DNA of 11,739 nt from an uncultured Oscillospiraceae bacterium (GCA_910588415.1 CAJUPK010000071.1:1-11739); one strand, 5' to 3'; counted from the first letter of the stretch, positions 1 to 6,935 are shown. Translations and numbers: made by a program. Notes: a model not told the origin generated them from the letters alone.

Positions 1-55
1 GAACCCTCAACCCGCCCTTAGGAGGGGCGTGTTATATCCATTTAACTAAGGAGGC
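1..55 (-). tRNA. tRNA-Arg (anticodon CCU), 3' part cut off by window edge
   Basis: Read on the minus strand from base 55, the sequence has a 7-nt acceptor 5' strand, T8-A9, a 4-bp D stem (GTTA with TAAC), a 5-bp anticodon stem (CGCCC with GGGCG at 25-29 and 13-17) and the 7-nt loop CTCCTAA, which puts anticodon CCT at 20-22. A short variable loop and the start of the T arm, ending in GGGTTC, follow. The 3' T-arm strand and the 3' acceptor strand lie outside the window, so acceptor pairing cannot be checked. The decoded codon is AGG (arginine). A near-consensus promoter sits about 50 bp upstream. Confidence 0.9.
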
Positions 56-103
56 GGATAGAAAACAGGGCGGTTTTTCTCAAGCACCCTTCCTGCTTCC
101 TTT

Positions 104-132
104 ATTGTATACCAGGCTGGGGAATTTGTCAA
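104..132 (-). promoter_or_regulatory. Sigma-A type promoter for tRNA-Arg
   Basis: On the minus strand, TTGACA (127-132) is followed after exactly 17 bp by TACAAT (104-109). The spacing and both hexamers are close to the housekeeping consensus. Transcription would start near 97 and run into the tRNA at 55, leaving a short 5' leader for removal by RNase P. Confidence 0.85.
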
Positions 133-193
133 ATCTTTTTTGCGGGCGCGGGTCCGGTGGGGACTGTAAGTAAAGCTTCTTTGGGAGGGCCTA

Positions 194-223
194 TTGACAC
201 CAAAAGAAAACGAGTGGTATAAT
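194..223 (+). promoter_or_regulatory. Sigma-A type promoter for the kinase/binding-protein unit
   Basis: TTGACA (194-199), an 18-bp spacer and TATAAT (218-223) match the housekeeping consensus. Transcription should start near 230, leaving a leader of about 140 nt before the kinase ATG at 369. It is divergent from the tRNA promoter; the two -35 boxes are about 60 bp apart, and I see no operator-like palindrome between them. Confidence 0.85.
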
Positions 224-257
224 ATATCAATAGATAGGCGGGCGTGGATATAGCGGC

Positions 258-318
258 GCGGGCCCCGGCGGGCGGCGGTGTTCCAGGCCCGGGGACAAGA
301 ACAACGGGGCGGGCCCGC
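258..318 (+). promoter_or_regulatory. GC-rich structured 5' leader of the kinase mRNA
   Basis: The leader contains GCGGGCCC (258-265), perfectly complementary to GGGCCCGC (311-318). It also contains a competing stem, CCCCGG (263-268) with CCGGGG (289-294). The two stems share bases 263-265, so they exclude each other. No riboswitch class is recognised, and a regulatory role is inference only. Confidence 0.35.
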
Positions 319-368
319 TGGTTTGCCCAGGGGGAAGCTGGCGCGGCGGAAGGAATCGGGGGATCAGG

Positions 369-2939
369 ATGAAAAAAGAATTGAAGAATGCTTGGAAGAA
401 AAAAAGCGTTTCCCTGCTGGTTTCCATTGTGCTGGTCTTTTTGGTGATGGGATGCGTGGTGTTCTGGGTGTCCCACAAGATCACCCGGGAGATGTCCGAC
501 TCTGCTATACAGAACCTGAGCGAAAGCCTGGACCTGATCCAGTGTACCATTGAGAGCATCCTGCGCAACGAGGCGGAGTTCCAGACCCTGGTGGCCAGGG
601 ACATTGCCGCGGCCCCGGACCCAGAGGACTATATCCTTAGCTATGAGAAAAATTCCAGCATGGTCAAGCTCTCCCTGGTGCTGGCAGGAAAAAGCCAGGG
701 CATTTCCAGCACGGGAGATGCCTTTGACCCCCAGGAGCTGGACTTTTCCGGCGGGGGAACAGTGGGCGGGCTGCCCGTGTCCCGTTCTTACCTGAACTAT
801 ATGGGCACCTGGGCCTATACCATCCAGTGCCCGGTGGAGCGGGAGGGCCGGGAGATTGGCACCCTGTACGTGGAGTATGTGTACGACTCGTTGGACCGTT
901 CCCTGCCTAACGGATTTTACAACAAGCGGGCCATGCTGTATATTATGGACGCCCAGAGCCAGCGCTTTGTGCTGAAGCCCAAGGGAATGGGCGAGCGCAG
1001 CGCCGGGCACCTGGATCTGGAGGACTTTTACCGGGCCAATGCCATTGAGGACGCCTCTTTGCGGGCCGAGGTGGAAAGCTGCCTGGAAGGCGGGGACAGC
1101 ATCCTGTTTTACCACGACATACGGGACAAAAAGTCCCTGAGCTATATGTGGTCCATTAACAATGGCACCCTCTTCCTGGTGGGATATGTACCCCTGGCGG
1201 CCATCCAGCAGGAGGGGGACACAGTGAACCAGAATATTTACATTGTGGTGGCCGTGATGCTGGTGGCTTTTTTCCTGTGCTGCCTGGTGTTCTATTTTAA
1301 CCAGCGGCAGCAGGAGAAGCTGCGCCGGGAGCGGGAGGCTGAGCGGGAAATCCACAATCGGCAGCTGGCAGATGCCCTGCACGCCGCCCAGATTGCCAGC
1401 AGCTCCAAGTCGGCCTTTCTCTCCAACATGTCCCACGACATCCGTACCCCCATGAACGCCGTGCTGGGCTTTACCACTCTTTTGGCCTTGGACGCGGACG
1501 ACCCGGCCAAGGTGCGGGAGTATACCAAGAAGATTACAGCCTCTGGCCAGCATTTGCTGAGCCTGATCAACGATGTGCTGGACGTGTCTAAAATTGAGAG
1601 CGGCAAGATGGTGCTGAATCTGGAGCCGTTCTCCCTAAGCGACCTGGTGTCCTCAGTGGACGCCATCATCCAGCCCATGGCGGCTGCCAAAAAACAGGAT
1701 TTCCGCATAGAGGTCACAGGGATTCGCCATGAAAATCTGATCGGCGACCAGACCCGGGTGGACCAGGTGCTGATCAACCTGCTCTCCAACGCCGTGAAGT
1801 ATACCCAGGCCGGGGGCAGCATATGGCTGCGGATTATCGGCCTGAAACAGCGGCCCGGCCAGTACCAGCGCCTGCGCATAGAGGTGGAGGACAATGGCTT
1901 TGGCATGACCCCCGAGTTTCTGGAGACCATTTTTGACGCCTTTACCCGGGCGGAGAACAGCACCACCAACAAGGTGCAGGGTACGGGCCTGGGTATGGCC
2001 ATCACCAAAAATATTGTGGAGCTGATGGGCGGTACCATTGAGGTGACCAGCCAGGTAAACCAGGGCAGCCTGTTCCGGGTAGAGCTGGAGTTCCGGGTGC
2101 CGGAGGGCCAGGGCGATCCCTCCTTCTGGCAGGCCCAGGGGATCAGCCGGGTGCTGGCCGTGGACCGCAGCCGGGAGAACTGCCAGGGCATTTTGGCCTT
2201 GATGAAGGACACAGGCGTAACCGTGGACACGGTCTGCAGCTTGGAGGAAGCCCTGGACCGCCTGGAGAAAAGCGGCCGGGCCGCCCCCTACCAGTTGCTT
2301 TTGCTGGACTGGGACAGCTTGGCCCCAGAGGCCCTGCAGGCTGCCCGGCAGCTGCGCCAGGCCCTGTCCCCCCAGGCCCTGCTGCTGGTGCTGGCCCCCT
2401 CTGGCACCGAGGGTCTGGAGCCCGTCTTAGAGTTGCCGGGCACAAGCCTGCTGGCAAAGCCCTTCTTTGTGTCCTCCTTGAAAGAGAAGCTGCAGGAACT
2501 GCAGGGCGGTTCGATGGAAGCGGCCCCAGCCGGGGAAGAGGAGGCCTCTCTGCAGGGCCTGCGGCTGCTGGCCGCTGAAGACAATGAGATCAACGCGGAG
2601 ATTTTGCTGGACCTGCTGGAGCTGGACGGCGCGGCCTGCCAGGTGGCGGAGAACGGCCAGCTGGTTTTAGAGGCTTTCGAGCGCTCAGAGCCAGGCCAGT
2701 ATGACGCCATTCTCATGGACGTGCAGATGCCTGTGATGAACGGATACGAGGCCACCCGGGCCATCCGGGCCCTGGCCCGGCCAGACGCCCAGACTATCCC
2801 CATCATTGCCATGACGGCCAATGCCTTTGCCGAGGACGAGAAGGCGGCCCTGGAGGCTGGCATGAACGCCCATGTGCCCAAGCCCATTGACGTTGCCCAG
2901 CTGAAGCGGGCCATCCGCCAGCACACTCAGCCCCGGTAA
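369..2939 (+). CDS. Membrane-bound hybrid sensor histidine kinase with two receiver domains
   Basis: An 856-aa sensor kinase that should autophosphorylate on histidine in response to an extracytoplasmic signal and pass the phosphate to its own receivers. TM1 is at about residues 13-34 and an external sensing region at 36-288 (size fits a Cache/PAS-like fold, class not certain). TM2 lies at about 289-310, followed by a charged coiled linker (311-345). The dimerisation domain has the H box SHDIRTPMN with H356. The ATPase domain shows the N box (about 466-479), G1 DNGFGM (508-513) and G2 GTGLGM (538-543). Receiver 1 (about 592-710) is degenerate; receiver 2 (about 731-850) is canonical, with phosphoacceptor D784 in MDVQMP, T816 and K838. 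There is no DNA-binding or Hpt domain, so the output needs an unlinked partner. The ribosome binding site is weak (G-rich at 355-362). The next gene starts 35 nt after the stop. Confidence 0.93.
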   Translation: MKKELKNAWKKKSVSLLVSIVLVFLVMGCVVFWVSHKITREMSDSAIQNLSESLDLIQCTIESILRNEAEFQTLVARDIAAAPDPEDYILSYEKNSSMVKLSLVLAGKSQGISSTGDAFDPQELDFSGGGTVGGLPVSRSYLNYMGTWAYTIQCPVEREGREIGTLYVEYVYDSLDRSLPNGFYNKRAMLYIMDAQSQRFVLKPKGMGERSAGHLDLEDFYRANAIEDASLRAEVESCLEGGDSILFYHDIRDKKSLSYMWSINNGTLFLVGYVPLAAIQQEGDTVNQNIYIVVAVMLVAFFLCCLVFYFNQRQQEKLRREREAEREIHNRQLADALHAAQIASSSKSAFLSNMSHDIRTPMNAVLGFTTLLALDADDPAKVREYTKKITASGQHLLSLINDVLDVSKIESGKMVLNLEPFSLSDLVSSVDAIIQPMAAAKKQDFRIEVTGIRHENLIGDQTRVDQVLINLLSNAVKYTQAGGSIWLRIIGLKQRPGQYQRLRIEVEDNGFGMTPEFLETIFDAFTRAENSTTNKVQGTGLGMAITKNIVELMGGTIEVTSQVNQGSLFRVELEFRVPEGQGDPSFWQAQGISRVLAVDRSRENCQGILALMKDTGVTVDTVCSLEEALDRLEKSGRAAPYQLLLLDWDSLAPEALQAARQLRQALSPQALLLVLAPSGTEGLEPVLELPGTSLLAKPFFVSSLKEKLQELQGGSMEAAPAGEEEASLQGLRLLAAEDNEINAEILLDLLELDGAACQVAENGQLVLEAFERSEPGQYDAILMDVQMPVMNGYEATRAIRALARPDAQTIPIIAMTANAFAEDEKAALEAGMNAHVPKPIDVAQLKRAIRQHTQPR

Positions 2940-2974
2940 TGGCCAGGGGCTGCCCACAACAGGAGGAATGACCA

Positions 2975-4279
2975 ATGGAAATGGAGAAACCCCTTAGAAA
3001 GCGCCTGGCCGCCCTGCTTCTGGCGGTGCTGGCCCTGTGCGCGCTGTCCGCCTGCAGCGGGGACAACGGCCTGATCACTGTAACCAAGGAGCAGGAGCGG
3101 GTGGTCAACCTGTTCAGCCCTATGGAGAAGACAGACCCCAATGTGGAAAACCTGGCCAGAAGCGCCATGGACCAGACCGTGGTTATGGCTGAAGAGCAGC
3201 TGGGCGTTACCCTGGCCTACAAGACCTATACCGCAGAGGACTATCAGGACAAAACCTACGACGAGGTGACCTTGGACCGGGCCCGCCACGATATGGATGA
3301 CCTGTACCTGCTGAATCCGGACGTGATTTTGCAGCTGGGCGAAGAGAATAAGCTGGCGGACCTCTCTGAGTTGGACTGCGCCCAAAACCTGCGGGACATC
3401 ATCCGGGCTGCCAACACCGTGGACGGCAAGCTGGTGGCCATTCCCCAGGAGGTGGTGGCCTATGGCCTGTTTGTCAATCGGGATATGTTTGAGGAGTACC
3501 ACCTGGACCTGCCAGAGACCCCGGAGGAGTTTTTGGAGTGCTGCCGGGTGTTTAAGGAAAACGGTGTGGACACCCCTGTGGGCGCCAACCGCTGGTGGCT
3601 GGAGACATTTGTGCTGGCCCAGGCCTATGCGGACCTGTATAATGGCGACAACACCCAGGCGGAGATTGACGCCCTGAACAGCGGCGAGAGCAAGTACAGC
3701 GACTATATGCGCCCTGGCTTCCAGTTTCTGCAGGAGATGATAGATAAGGGCTATATAGACTCCGAAAAGGCCCTGGTCAGCGAGGCCATTGACGGGGAGG
3801 GCCCGGACTTTCTGGCGGGCAAGACCCCCATTGTCATGGCCTATTGGGGGGCGGCCAACACCGAGACAGCCTATGGCAAAACAGACTTTACCCTGGAGGT
3901 CATTGGCTTTCCCACCCACCGGGGGCAGATGCCCGTGATGCCCATGACGGGCTATGGGGTGGGCGTGAACGCGGAGCACAAGGAGGACGCTTTGGCAACC
4001 CTGGAGGTTATGCTCTCAGACGAGGCCCTGCAGCTGTATGCGGAGACCAACCGGGTGATATCCCCCTCTAAAAATGTGGAGGTGGACTGCGTGAAGGCCC
4101 TGGAGCCCCTGAACCAGCGCATCCAGGAAAACGTGTACGTGCTGGGTTCTAATGCCAGCATGAGAGTGGAGCAGTGGGGGAACACCTGCCTGATCGTGCG
4201 GGACCTGCTGGCTGGCGCCACGGTGGAGGACTGCATGGCAAAGTTTGACCAGCTGCAGGAGGAGGCCCTGAAAAGCTAG
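2975..4279 (+). CDS. Extracellular solute-binding lipoprotein (ABC family 1 type)
   Basis: A 434-aa lipoprotein expected to be tethered outside the membrane and to bind a solute, probably a carbohydrate. The signal peptide has a basic N-region (KPLRKR), a hydrophobic core (11-23) and lipobox LSAC with the lipidated cysteine at C27. The mature part has the order and length of family 1 binding proteins: a first lobe with NPDVILQLGEENKLADLSEL (114-133), a hinge-like segment around IPQEVVAYGLFVNRDMFEEY (156-175), and a second lobe with GKTPIVMAYWGA (282-293). The start at 2975 is chosen because AGGAGG (2961-2966) lies 8 nt upstream; the ATG at 2981 would be further from it. It follows the kinase by 35 nt with no promoter seen between them, so the two are co-transcribed. 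No ABC permease or ATPase is in the window, so it may present ligand to the kinase, serve an unlinked transporter, or both. Confidence 0.88.
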   Translation: MEMEKPLRKRLAALLLAVLALCALSACSGDNGLITVTKEQERVVNLFSPMEKTDPNVENLARSAMDQTVVMAEEQLGVTLAYKTYTAEDYQDKTYDEVTLDRARHDMDDLYLLNPDVILQLGEENKLADLSELDCAQNLRDIIRAANTVDGKLVAIPQEVVAYGLFVNRDMFEEYHLDLPETPEEFLECCRVFKENGVDTPVGANRWWLETFVLAQAYADLYNGDNTQAEIDALNSGESKYSDYMRPGFQFLQEMIDKGYIDSEKALVSEAIDGEGPDFLAGKTPIVMAYWGAANTETAYGKTDFTLEVIGFPTHRGQMPVMPMTGYGVGVNAEHKEDALATLEVMLSDEALQLYAETNRVISPSKNVEVDCVKALEPLNQRIQENVYVLGSNASMRVEQWGNTCLIVRDLLAGATVEDCMAKFDQLQEEALKS

Positions 4280-4356
4280 GGGTAGGGGGAGCTTTGAACC
4301 GCTGAACCCCCAAAGATGCCAGGCGGTCCGGCGGAAGAAAAGGGGCGCGGGGAAAG

Positions 4357-4390
4357 CCCCTCAGCCCTGGAAGAGCCTCTTCCCAAGGGG
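4357..4390. other. Intergenic nested inverted repeat
   Basis: The segment between the binding-protein stop and the strong terminator contains GGAAGAGCCTCTTCC (4369-4383), flanked by CCCCT (4357-4361) and AGGGG (4386-4390). Together these could fold into an interrupted hairpin. It lacks a T-tract, so it is not called a terminator; 3'-end protection of the mRNA is possible. No gene is supported in 4280-4443. Confidence 0.3.
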
Positions 4391-4443
4391 TTCCTCCCAT
4401 GGAAAGAAATTCCCCCGGCAAGGGAAGGGTTCATAAAGACAGG

Positions 4444-4478
4444 AAGGCAAGGCAGACCGCTGTGGTTTGCCTTGCCTT
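4444..4478 (+). terminator. Strong intrinsic terminator, probably bidirectional
   Basis: Arms 4444-4458 and 4464-4478 pair over 15 bp with one G-T wobble, around a 5-nt loop (4459-4463), and are followed by a T-rich tail (4477-4486). It lies 164 nt after the binding-protein stop. On the minus strand the same stem is followed by the weaker tail CCTGTCTTTATG, and it sits 69 bp past the stop of the convergent membrane-protein gene, so it probably ends both transcripts. Confidence 0.88.
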
Positions 4479-4546
4479 TTCTGTTCTGTGCAGCCTTGGG
4501 GACATGCCCGGGGAAAGTGTCTGTAGGGGAGAATTCCCAATGGAAA

Positions 4547-5155
4547 TTACCCGTTTCTCTTCCCGAAATGCCTGTATGCCAGTATCCCAATGGGAAGAAA
4601 GTATGCACACCAGGCCACAAGCGCAGCCGTGCCTCCGGTATTTGTTTTCCCATCTGCCATATGGAGAAACACGCCTGTCATCGGCATGATAAAGCAGCTG
4701 AAAAAGAAAGCGCCATGAATCATCAGTAGGGCTTTCAGCCATCGGTCTGCTCTGCCGTGCCCTTGTACAGACAGGCCCATAAAGAATGTGGAAAGAGCCA
4801 TCATGGCATAGCCTAACAGGTCGTAGTTGAACAGGAGCCCCCCGCGCTGAAAATCCAGAAGCTCCTGTGCCTGTGCGCTTAAGCCGCCAAAGCGGACGCT
4901 GGTGGTCTGCGCAAAATATACCAGAAAAATCAATACGGCATAGACCACCGCAAAGGCCATCCCAATATTAGCGGCCACACGGCGGGCTTCAGAACTTTCA
5001 TAGTGCAGCCCTGCTGCCATCATAATATAACCAATAGGCAGAAACATACAGACGAAATATGAGCCAAAAGGAAAGTCTGTGATCAAGCATACCGCAAAAA
5101 GAAATACCGCCGCTGTGACAATGGCTGAGCCGGTTCTTGGCAGGATTCTGTTCAT
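4547..5155 (-). CDS. Six-helix integral membrane protein of unknown function
   Basis: A 202-aa, very hydrophobic protein. About six membrane segments are visible, at roughly residues 8-27, 30-50, 60-82, 107-130, 138-163 and 174-195, with short loops and a basic C-terminus (HFGKRNG). Size and topology resemble small clostridial membrane proteins such as the DUF4386 type, but I see no diagnostic motif and do not assign a family. The start is supported by AAGGAG 9 nt upstream of ATG 5155. The gene is on its own: it converges on the binding-protein gene across a shared terminator and is separated from the nrd operon by a terminator and a MITE-like repeat. No clear promoter is seen, so it may start inside the repeat or depend on read-through. 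Its base composition is visibly less GC-rich than its neighbours, which hints at separate acquisition. Confidence 0.8.
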   Translation of the reverse strand: MNRILPRTGSAIVTAAVFLFAVCLITDFPFGSYFVCMFLPIGYIMMAAGLHYESSEARRVAANIGMAFAVVYAVLIFLVYFAQTTSVRFGGLSAQAQELLDFQRGGLLFNYDLLGYAMMALSTFFMGLSVQGHGRADRWLKALLMIHGAFFFSCFIMPMTGVFLHMADGKTNTGGTAALVAWCAYFLPIGILAYRHFGKRNG

Positions 5156-5194
5156 GCTGTCTTTCTCCTTCCATCTGGGTTGGCTGGCCGGTTC

Positions 5195-5353
5195 TTAGAG
5201 CCTGTTCACACAAGCGAGTGTGGGGATTTTTGAGAGGGTTTTGTCGGATTCAAGGCAAATTTTTGCAGGCAACCTGGCAAAAAAATTTAACACAGAAGCC
5301 GGCAAAATCCGCCGAAAAGACCTGTGCGACCGCTTTGTGAGAACAGGCTCTAA
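5195..5353. repeat. MITE-like quasi-palindromic element with terminal inverted repeats
   Basis: The ends TTAGAGCCTGTTC (5195-5207) and GAACAGGCTCTAA (5341-5353) are perfect inverted repeats of 13 bp. The match continues inward imperfectly (CACAAGCG against CGCTTTGTG). The centre has a second inverted repeat, with an arm of AAATTTTTGCAGG type against CCTGGCAAAAAAATTT. If the two TA dinucleotides at 5196-5197 and 5351-5352 are a target duplication, the pattern is that of a non-autonomous Tc1/mariner-IS630-type MITE. It encodes no transposase; an 81-codon minus-strand reading frame through it is judged spurious. It lies between the nrd terminator and the membrane-protein gene, ending 40 bp upstream of that start codon. 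Confidence 0.75.
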
Positions 5354-5361
5354 TAAAGCAG

Positions 5362-5396
5362 CACCCGCCCGGAAAGCAGCTTCCTTCCGGCGGGTG
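5362..5396 (-). terminator. Intrinsic terminator of the nrd-surE operon
   Basis: CACCCGCC (5362-5369) pairs with GGCGGGTG (5389-5396), and the stem continues with GGAA/TTCC after one bulged base. Read on the minus strand, the hairpin is followed by CTGCTTTATTA. It lies about 60 bp beyond the nrdG stop. The T-rich tail runs directly into the edge of the repeat element. Confidence 0.75.
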
Positions 5397-5458
5397 TGCC
5401 CATCTTCATAGTATGGAACTCCAAAGGCCCATTTTTTCATGGTTCTCCCAGAGAATGG

Positions 5459-5980
5459 TCAGGAACAGGACTCTGGGGGGACGCCGCCCTCCCACAGGAC
5501 CGCCCGGCCTGTTGCCAGGGAGCGCTTTACGTCGATCAGCCGCTGGTTCGAGCTGCCCCGGAAGCGCAGCTCCAGGTCTCGCTGCTCCTGCACATAGGGA
5601 CCGTCCACCAGTAGGTCTGTCTCCTCCAGCAGAGTCCGGGCCGCCGGGCTGTTCTGTTCCAGCAGTTGCTCGTAGGTATAACCCGTGAAAACAGCCACAT
5701 CCTTGCCCGCGCCGTGGACCAGCCGGGCCAGCCCAGCCAAAGGCTCTGGCTGGCAGAAGGGCTCGCCGCCGCTGAAGGTAATGCCCCTGAGCAGGGGGTC
5801 CTCCTGAAATTCCTGGAAGATCTGGTCCGTATCCACGGACCGTCCTCCGGCAAAGGGGTGGGTCTCCGGGTTATGGCAGCCTGGGCAGCGGTGCGGGCAG
5901 CCCTGCACAAACACGGCGTACCGGATGCCCGGCCCGTCCACAATGGACTCGCTCACAATGCCGGCAATGTTCAGCTCCAT
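5459..5980 (-). CDS. nrdG: Anaerobic ribonucleotide reductase activating protein (radical SAM activase)
   Basis: A 173-aa radical SAM enzyme. By family it uses a [4Fe-4S] cluster and S-adenosylmethionine to abstract a hydrogen from the glycyl-radical residue of class III ribonucleotide reductase in the cytoplasm. The cluster motif CPHRCPGC gives C28, C32 and C35 (CX3CX2C), preceded by the typical DGPGIRYAVFVQGC. The SAM-binding GGEP is at 71-74, and the C-terminal part has DLLVDGPY and the RGSSNQR segment usual in NrdG. Length is normal. The start at 5980 follows the surE stop by 9 nt, with GAGGG overlapping that stop, so its translation is probably coupled to surE. Its expected substrate here is the 64-residue protein encoded at 6727-6921, which carries the glycine motif. 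Confidence 0.95.
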   Translation of the reverse strand: MELNIAGIVSESIVDGPGIRYAVFVQGCPHRCPGCHNPETHPFAGGRSVDTDQIFQEFQEDPLLRGITFSGGEPFCQPEPLAGLARLVHGAGKDVAVFTGYTYEQLLEQNSPAARTLLEETDLLVDGPYVQEQRDLELRFRGSSNQRLIDVKRSLATGRAVLWEGGVPPESCS

Positions 5981-5989
5981 AGGGGTCCC

Positions 5990-6730
5990 TCACTGCCAGG
6001 GAATCTCCCGGCGGCCCTCAATGGACTGTTCCAGCCGGTAGGAAAGGGGGGTCAGGGTGATGTACCCATCGTTGACGCTGTTCCAGTCGTCCAGGCTGCC
6101 GGGGGTGTGCTGGGGCGGCCGGGAGGGGGGGAAGAAGGCGGGCTGGCCGTTGGGGGCGTCGCGCCGCTCATAGGCGCCCTGCCAGCGGTTGTCCCCCAGG
6201 GGGGACCAGCGCAGGCCCTTGATCTCCTGCAGGGGCAGGTCCGGCAGGTTGATGTTCAGCACCTGGTCAAAGCCGTTTTCCAGGTCCAGCATACCGAAGA
6301 TGCACAGAAAGGTCTCCACGGTCTGCTGGTCGTCCGCGCCAATGGGGGCGGAAAGGGAGATAGCCTTCACGCCCATCATGGCGGCCTCTAAAGCGGCGGC
6401 CACCGTGCCGGAGTACAGCACGTCAAAGGCGGTGTTATGACCCCGGTTGGGGCCAGAGATCACCAGGTCTACAGGGCCGGGGGCCAGGTTTAAAAGGCCC
6501 AGGCGGGTGCAGTCCGCCGGGGTGCCGGAGACGGACCAGGCCTCTACGCCCTTGGGGTAGTCGGTGCGGTGGGCAAAGAGGGGGGACTGCAGGGTGATGC
6601 CATGGCCAATGGCGCTGCGGTTGCCGTCTGGGGCCACCACAGTGACCGCGTGATTGCGGGAAAAGGCCCCGGCCAGGGCGTACAGACTGGGGGAGTGGAT
6701 GCCGTCGTCATTTACCAGCAGCAGGTTCAT
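5990..6730 (-). CDS. surE: 5'/3'-nucleotidase SurE
   Basis: A 246-aa, metal-dependent cytoplasmic phosphatase. The family dephosphorylates ribo- and deoxyribonucleoside monophosphates, and some members also short polyphosphates. The N-terminal LLVNDDGI supplies the metal-binding aspartates D8 and D9; S39 (NRSAIGHGIT) and N95 (ISGPNRGHN) occupy the other conserved ligand positions, and DVLYSGTVAAALEAAMMG (103-120) is the family signature. Length is normal. ATG 6730 overlaps the TGA of the upstream 64-codon gene by four bases (ATGA), with AAGGAG (6739-6744) 8 nt upstream inside that gene, so translation is coupled. It sits between the reductase parts and the activase, which places it under the same promoter and probable NrdR control. 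Confidence 0.95.
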   Translation of the reverse strand: MNLLLVNDDGIHSPSLYALAGAFSRNHAVTVVAPDGNRSAIGHGITLQSPLFAHRTDYPKGVEAWSVSGTPADCTRLGLLNLAPGPVDLVISGPNRGHNTAFDVLYSGTVAAALEAAMMGVKAISLSAPIGADDQQTVETFLCIFGMLDLENGFDQVLNINLPDLPLQEIKGLRWSPLGDNRWQGAYERRDAPNGQPAFFPPSRPPQHTPGSLDDWNSVNDGYITLTPLSYRLEQSIEGRREIPWQ

Positions 6731-6921
6731 AGACGGGACTCCTTTGCCATGGAGTGCTTGACCCGGTCCCGCTCCTCGGCCCGCTTGGCGTTGTTCCAGC
6801 GGTCAATGGTGCCCACCAGGTATCCGGTGATGCGGCGGATGCGCTCAAAGTCCCGGCCCTCGCCTACCATGATTTCCTCGGTGCCAGTGATGCTGGCGTT
6901 TTTCTTAGATGCGTTCGACAT
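6727..6921 (-). CDS. Small stand-alone glycyl-radical domain of anaerobic ribonucleotide reductase
   Basis: A 64-aa protein. Residues 26-56 read like the extreme C-terminus of class III NrdD proteins: RIRRITGYLVG followed by a basic stretch ending DRVKH, where E. coli NrdD has R-V-C-G-Y-L and ends RRVKHL. G33 in RRITGYL is the predicted glycyl-radical residue. Residues 1-25 are polar and not recognised. It has its own ribosome binding site, AGGAGG (6930-6935), 8 nt from ATG 6921, and lies 160 nt downstream of the large subunit, which lacks this motif, in another reading frame. The stop overlaps the surE start. The natural reading is a separately translated subunit that docks on NrdD, comparable in principle to the spare-part protein YfiD/GrcA of pyruvate formate-lyase. 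Short proteins of this kind are, I believe, annotated in other Clostridia, but I cannot check that here. Confidence 0.85.
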   Translation of the reverse strand: MSNASKKNASITGTEEIMVGEGRDFERIRRITGYLVGTIDRWNNAKRAEERDRVKHSMAKESRL

Positions 6922-6929
6922 GATGAATC

Positions 6930-6935
6930 CCTCCT
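6930..6935 (-). promoter_or_regulatory. Ribosome binding site of the glycyl-radical domain ORF
   Basis: AGGAGG on the minus strand lies 8 nt from ATG 6921. A near-perfect site at optimal spacing shows that the small ORF is initiated independently and is not the debris of a frameshifted nrdD tail. Confidence 0.85.

Noticed and set aside
129..1553. A 474-codon minus-strand reading frame opposite the histidine kinase
   Set aside because: It is the antisense shadow of a confident GC-rich gene, its translation is low-complexity and without any known motif, and no ribosome binding site supports it.
3000..4279. The binding protein as the first gene of a complete ABC import operon
   Set aside because: The gene is followed by a terminator and a convergent gene, with no permease or ATPase in the window.
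4316..4729. Plus-strand reading frames between the binding protein and the membrane protein
   Set aside because: They run through the strong terminator at 4444-4478 and into the antisense of the membrane-protein gene, and have no ribosome binding site or known domain.
5195..5440. An 81-codon minus-strand frame across the repeat
   Set aside because: It is made of the MITE-like element plus the nrd terminator hairpin; a protein gene would not be expected to include a terminator, and the same kind of spurious frame arises wherever such repeats occur.
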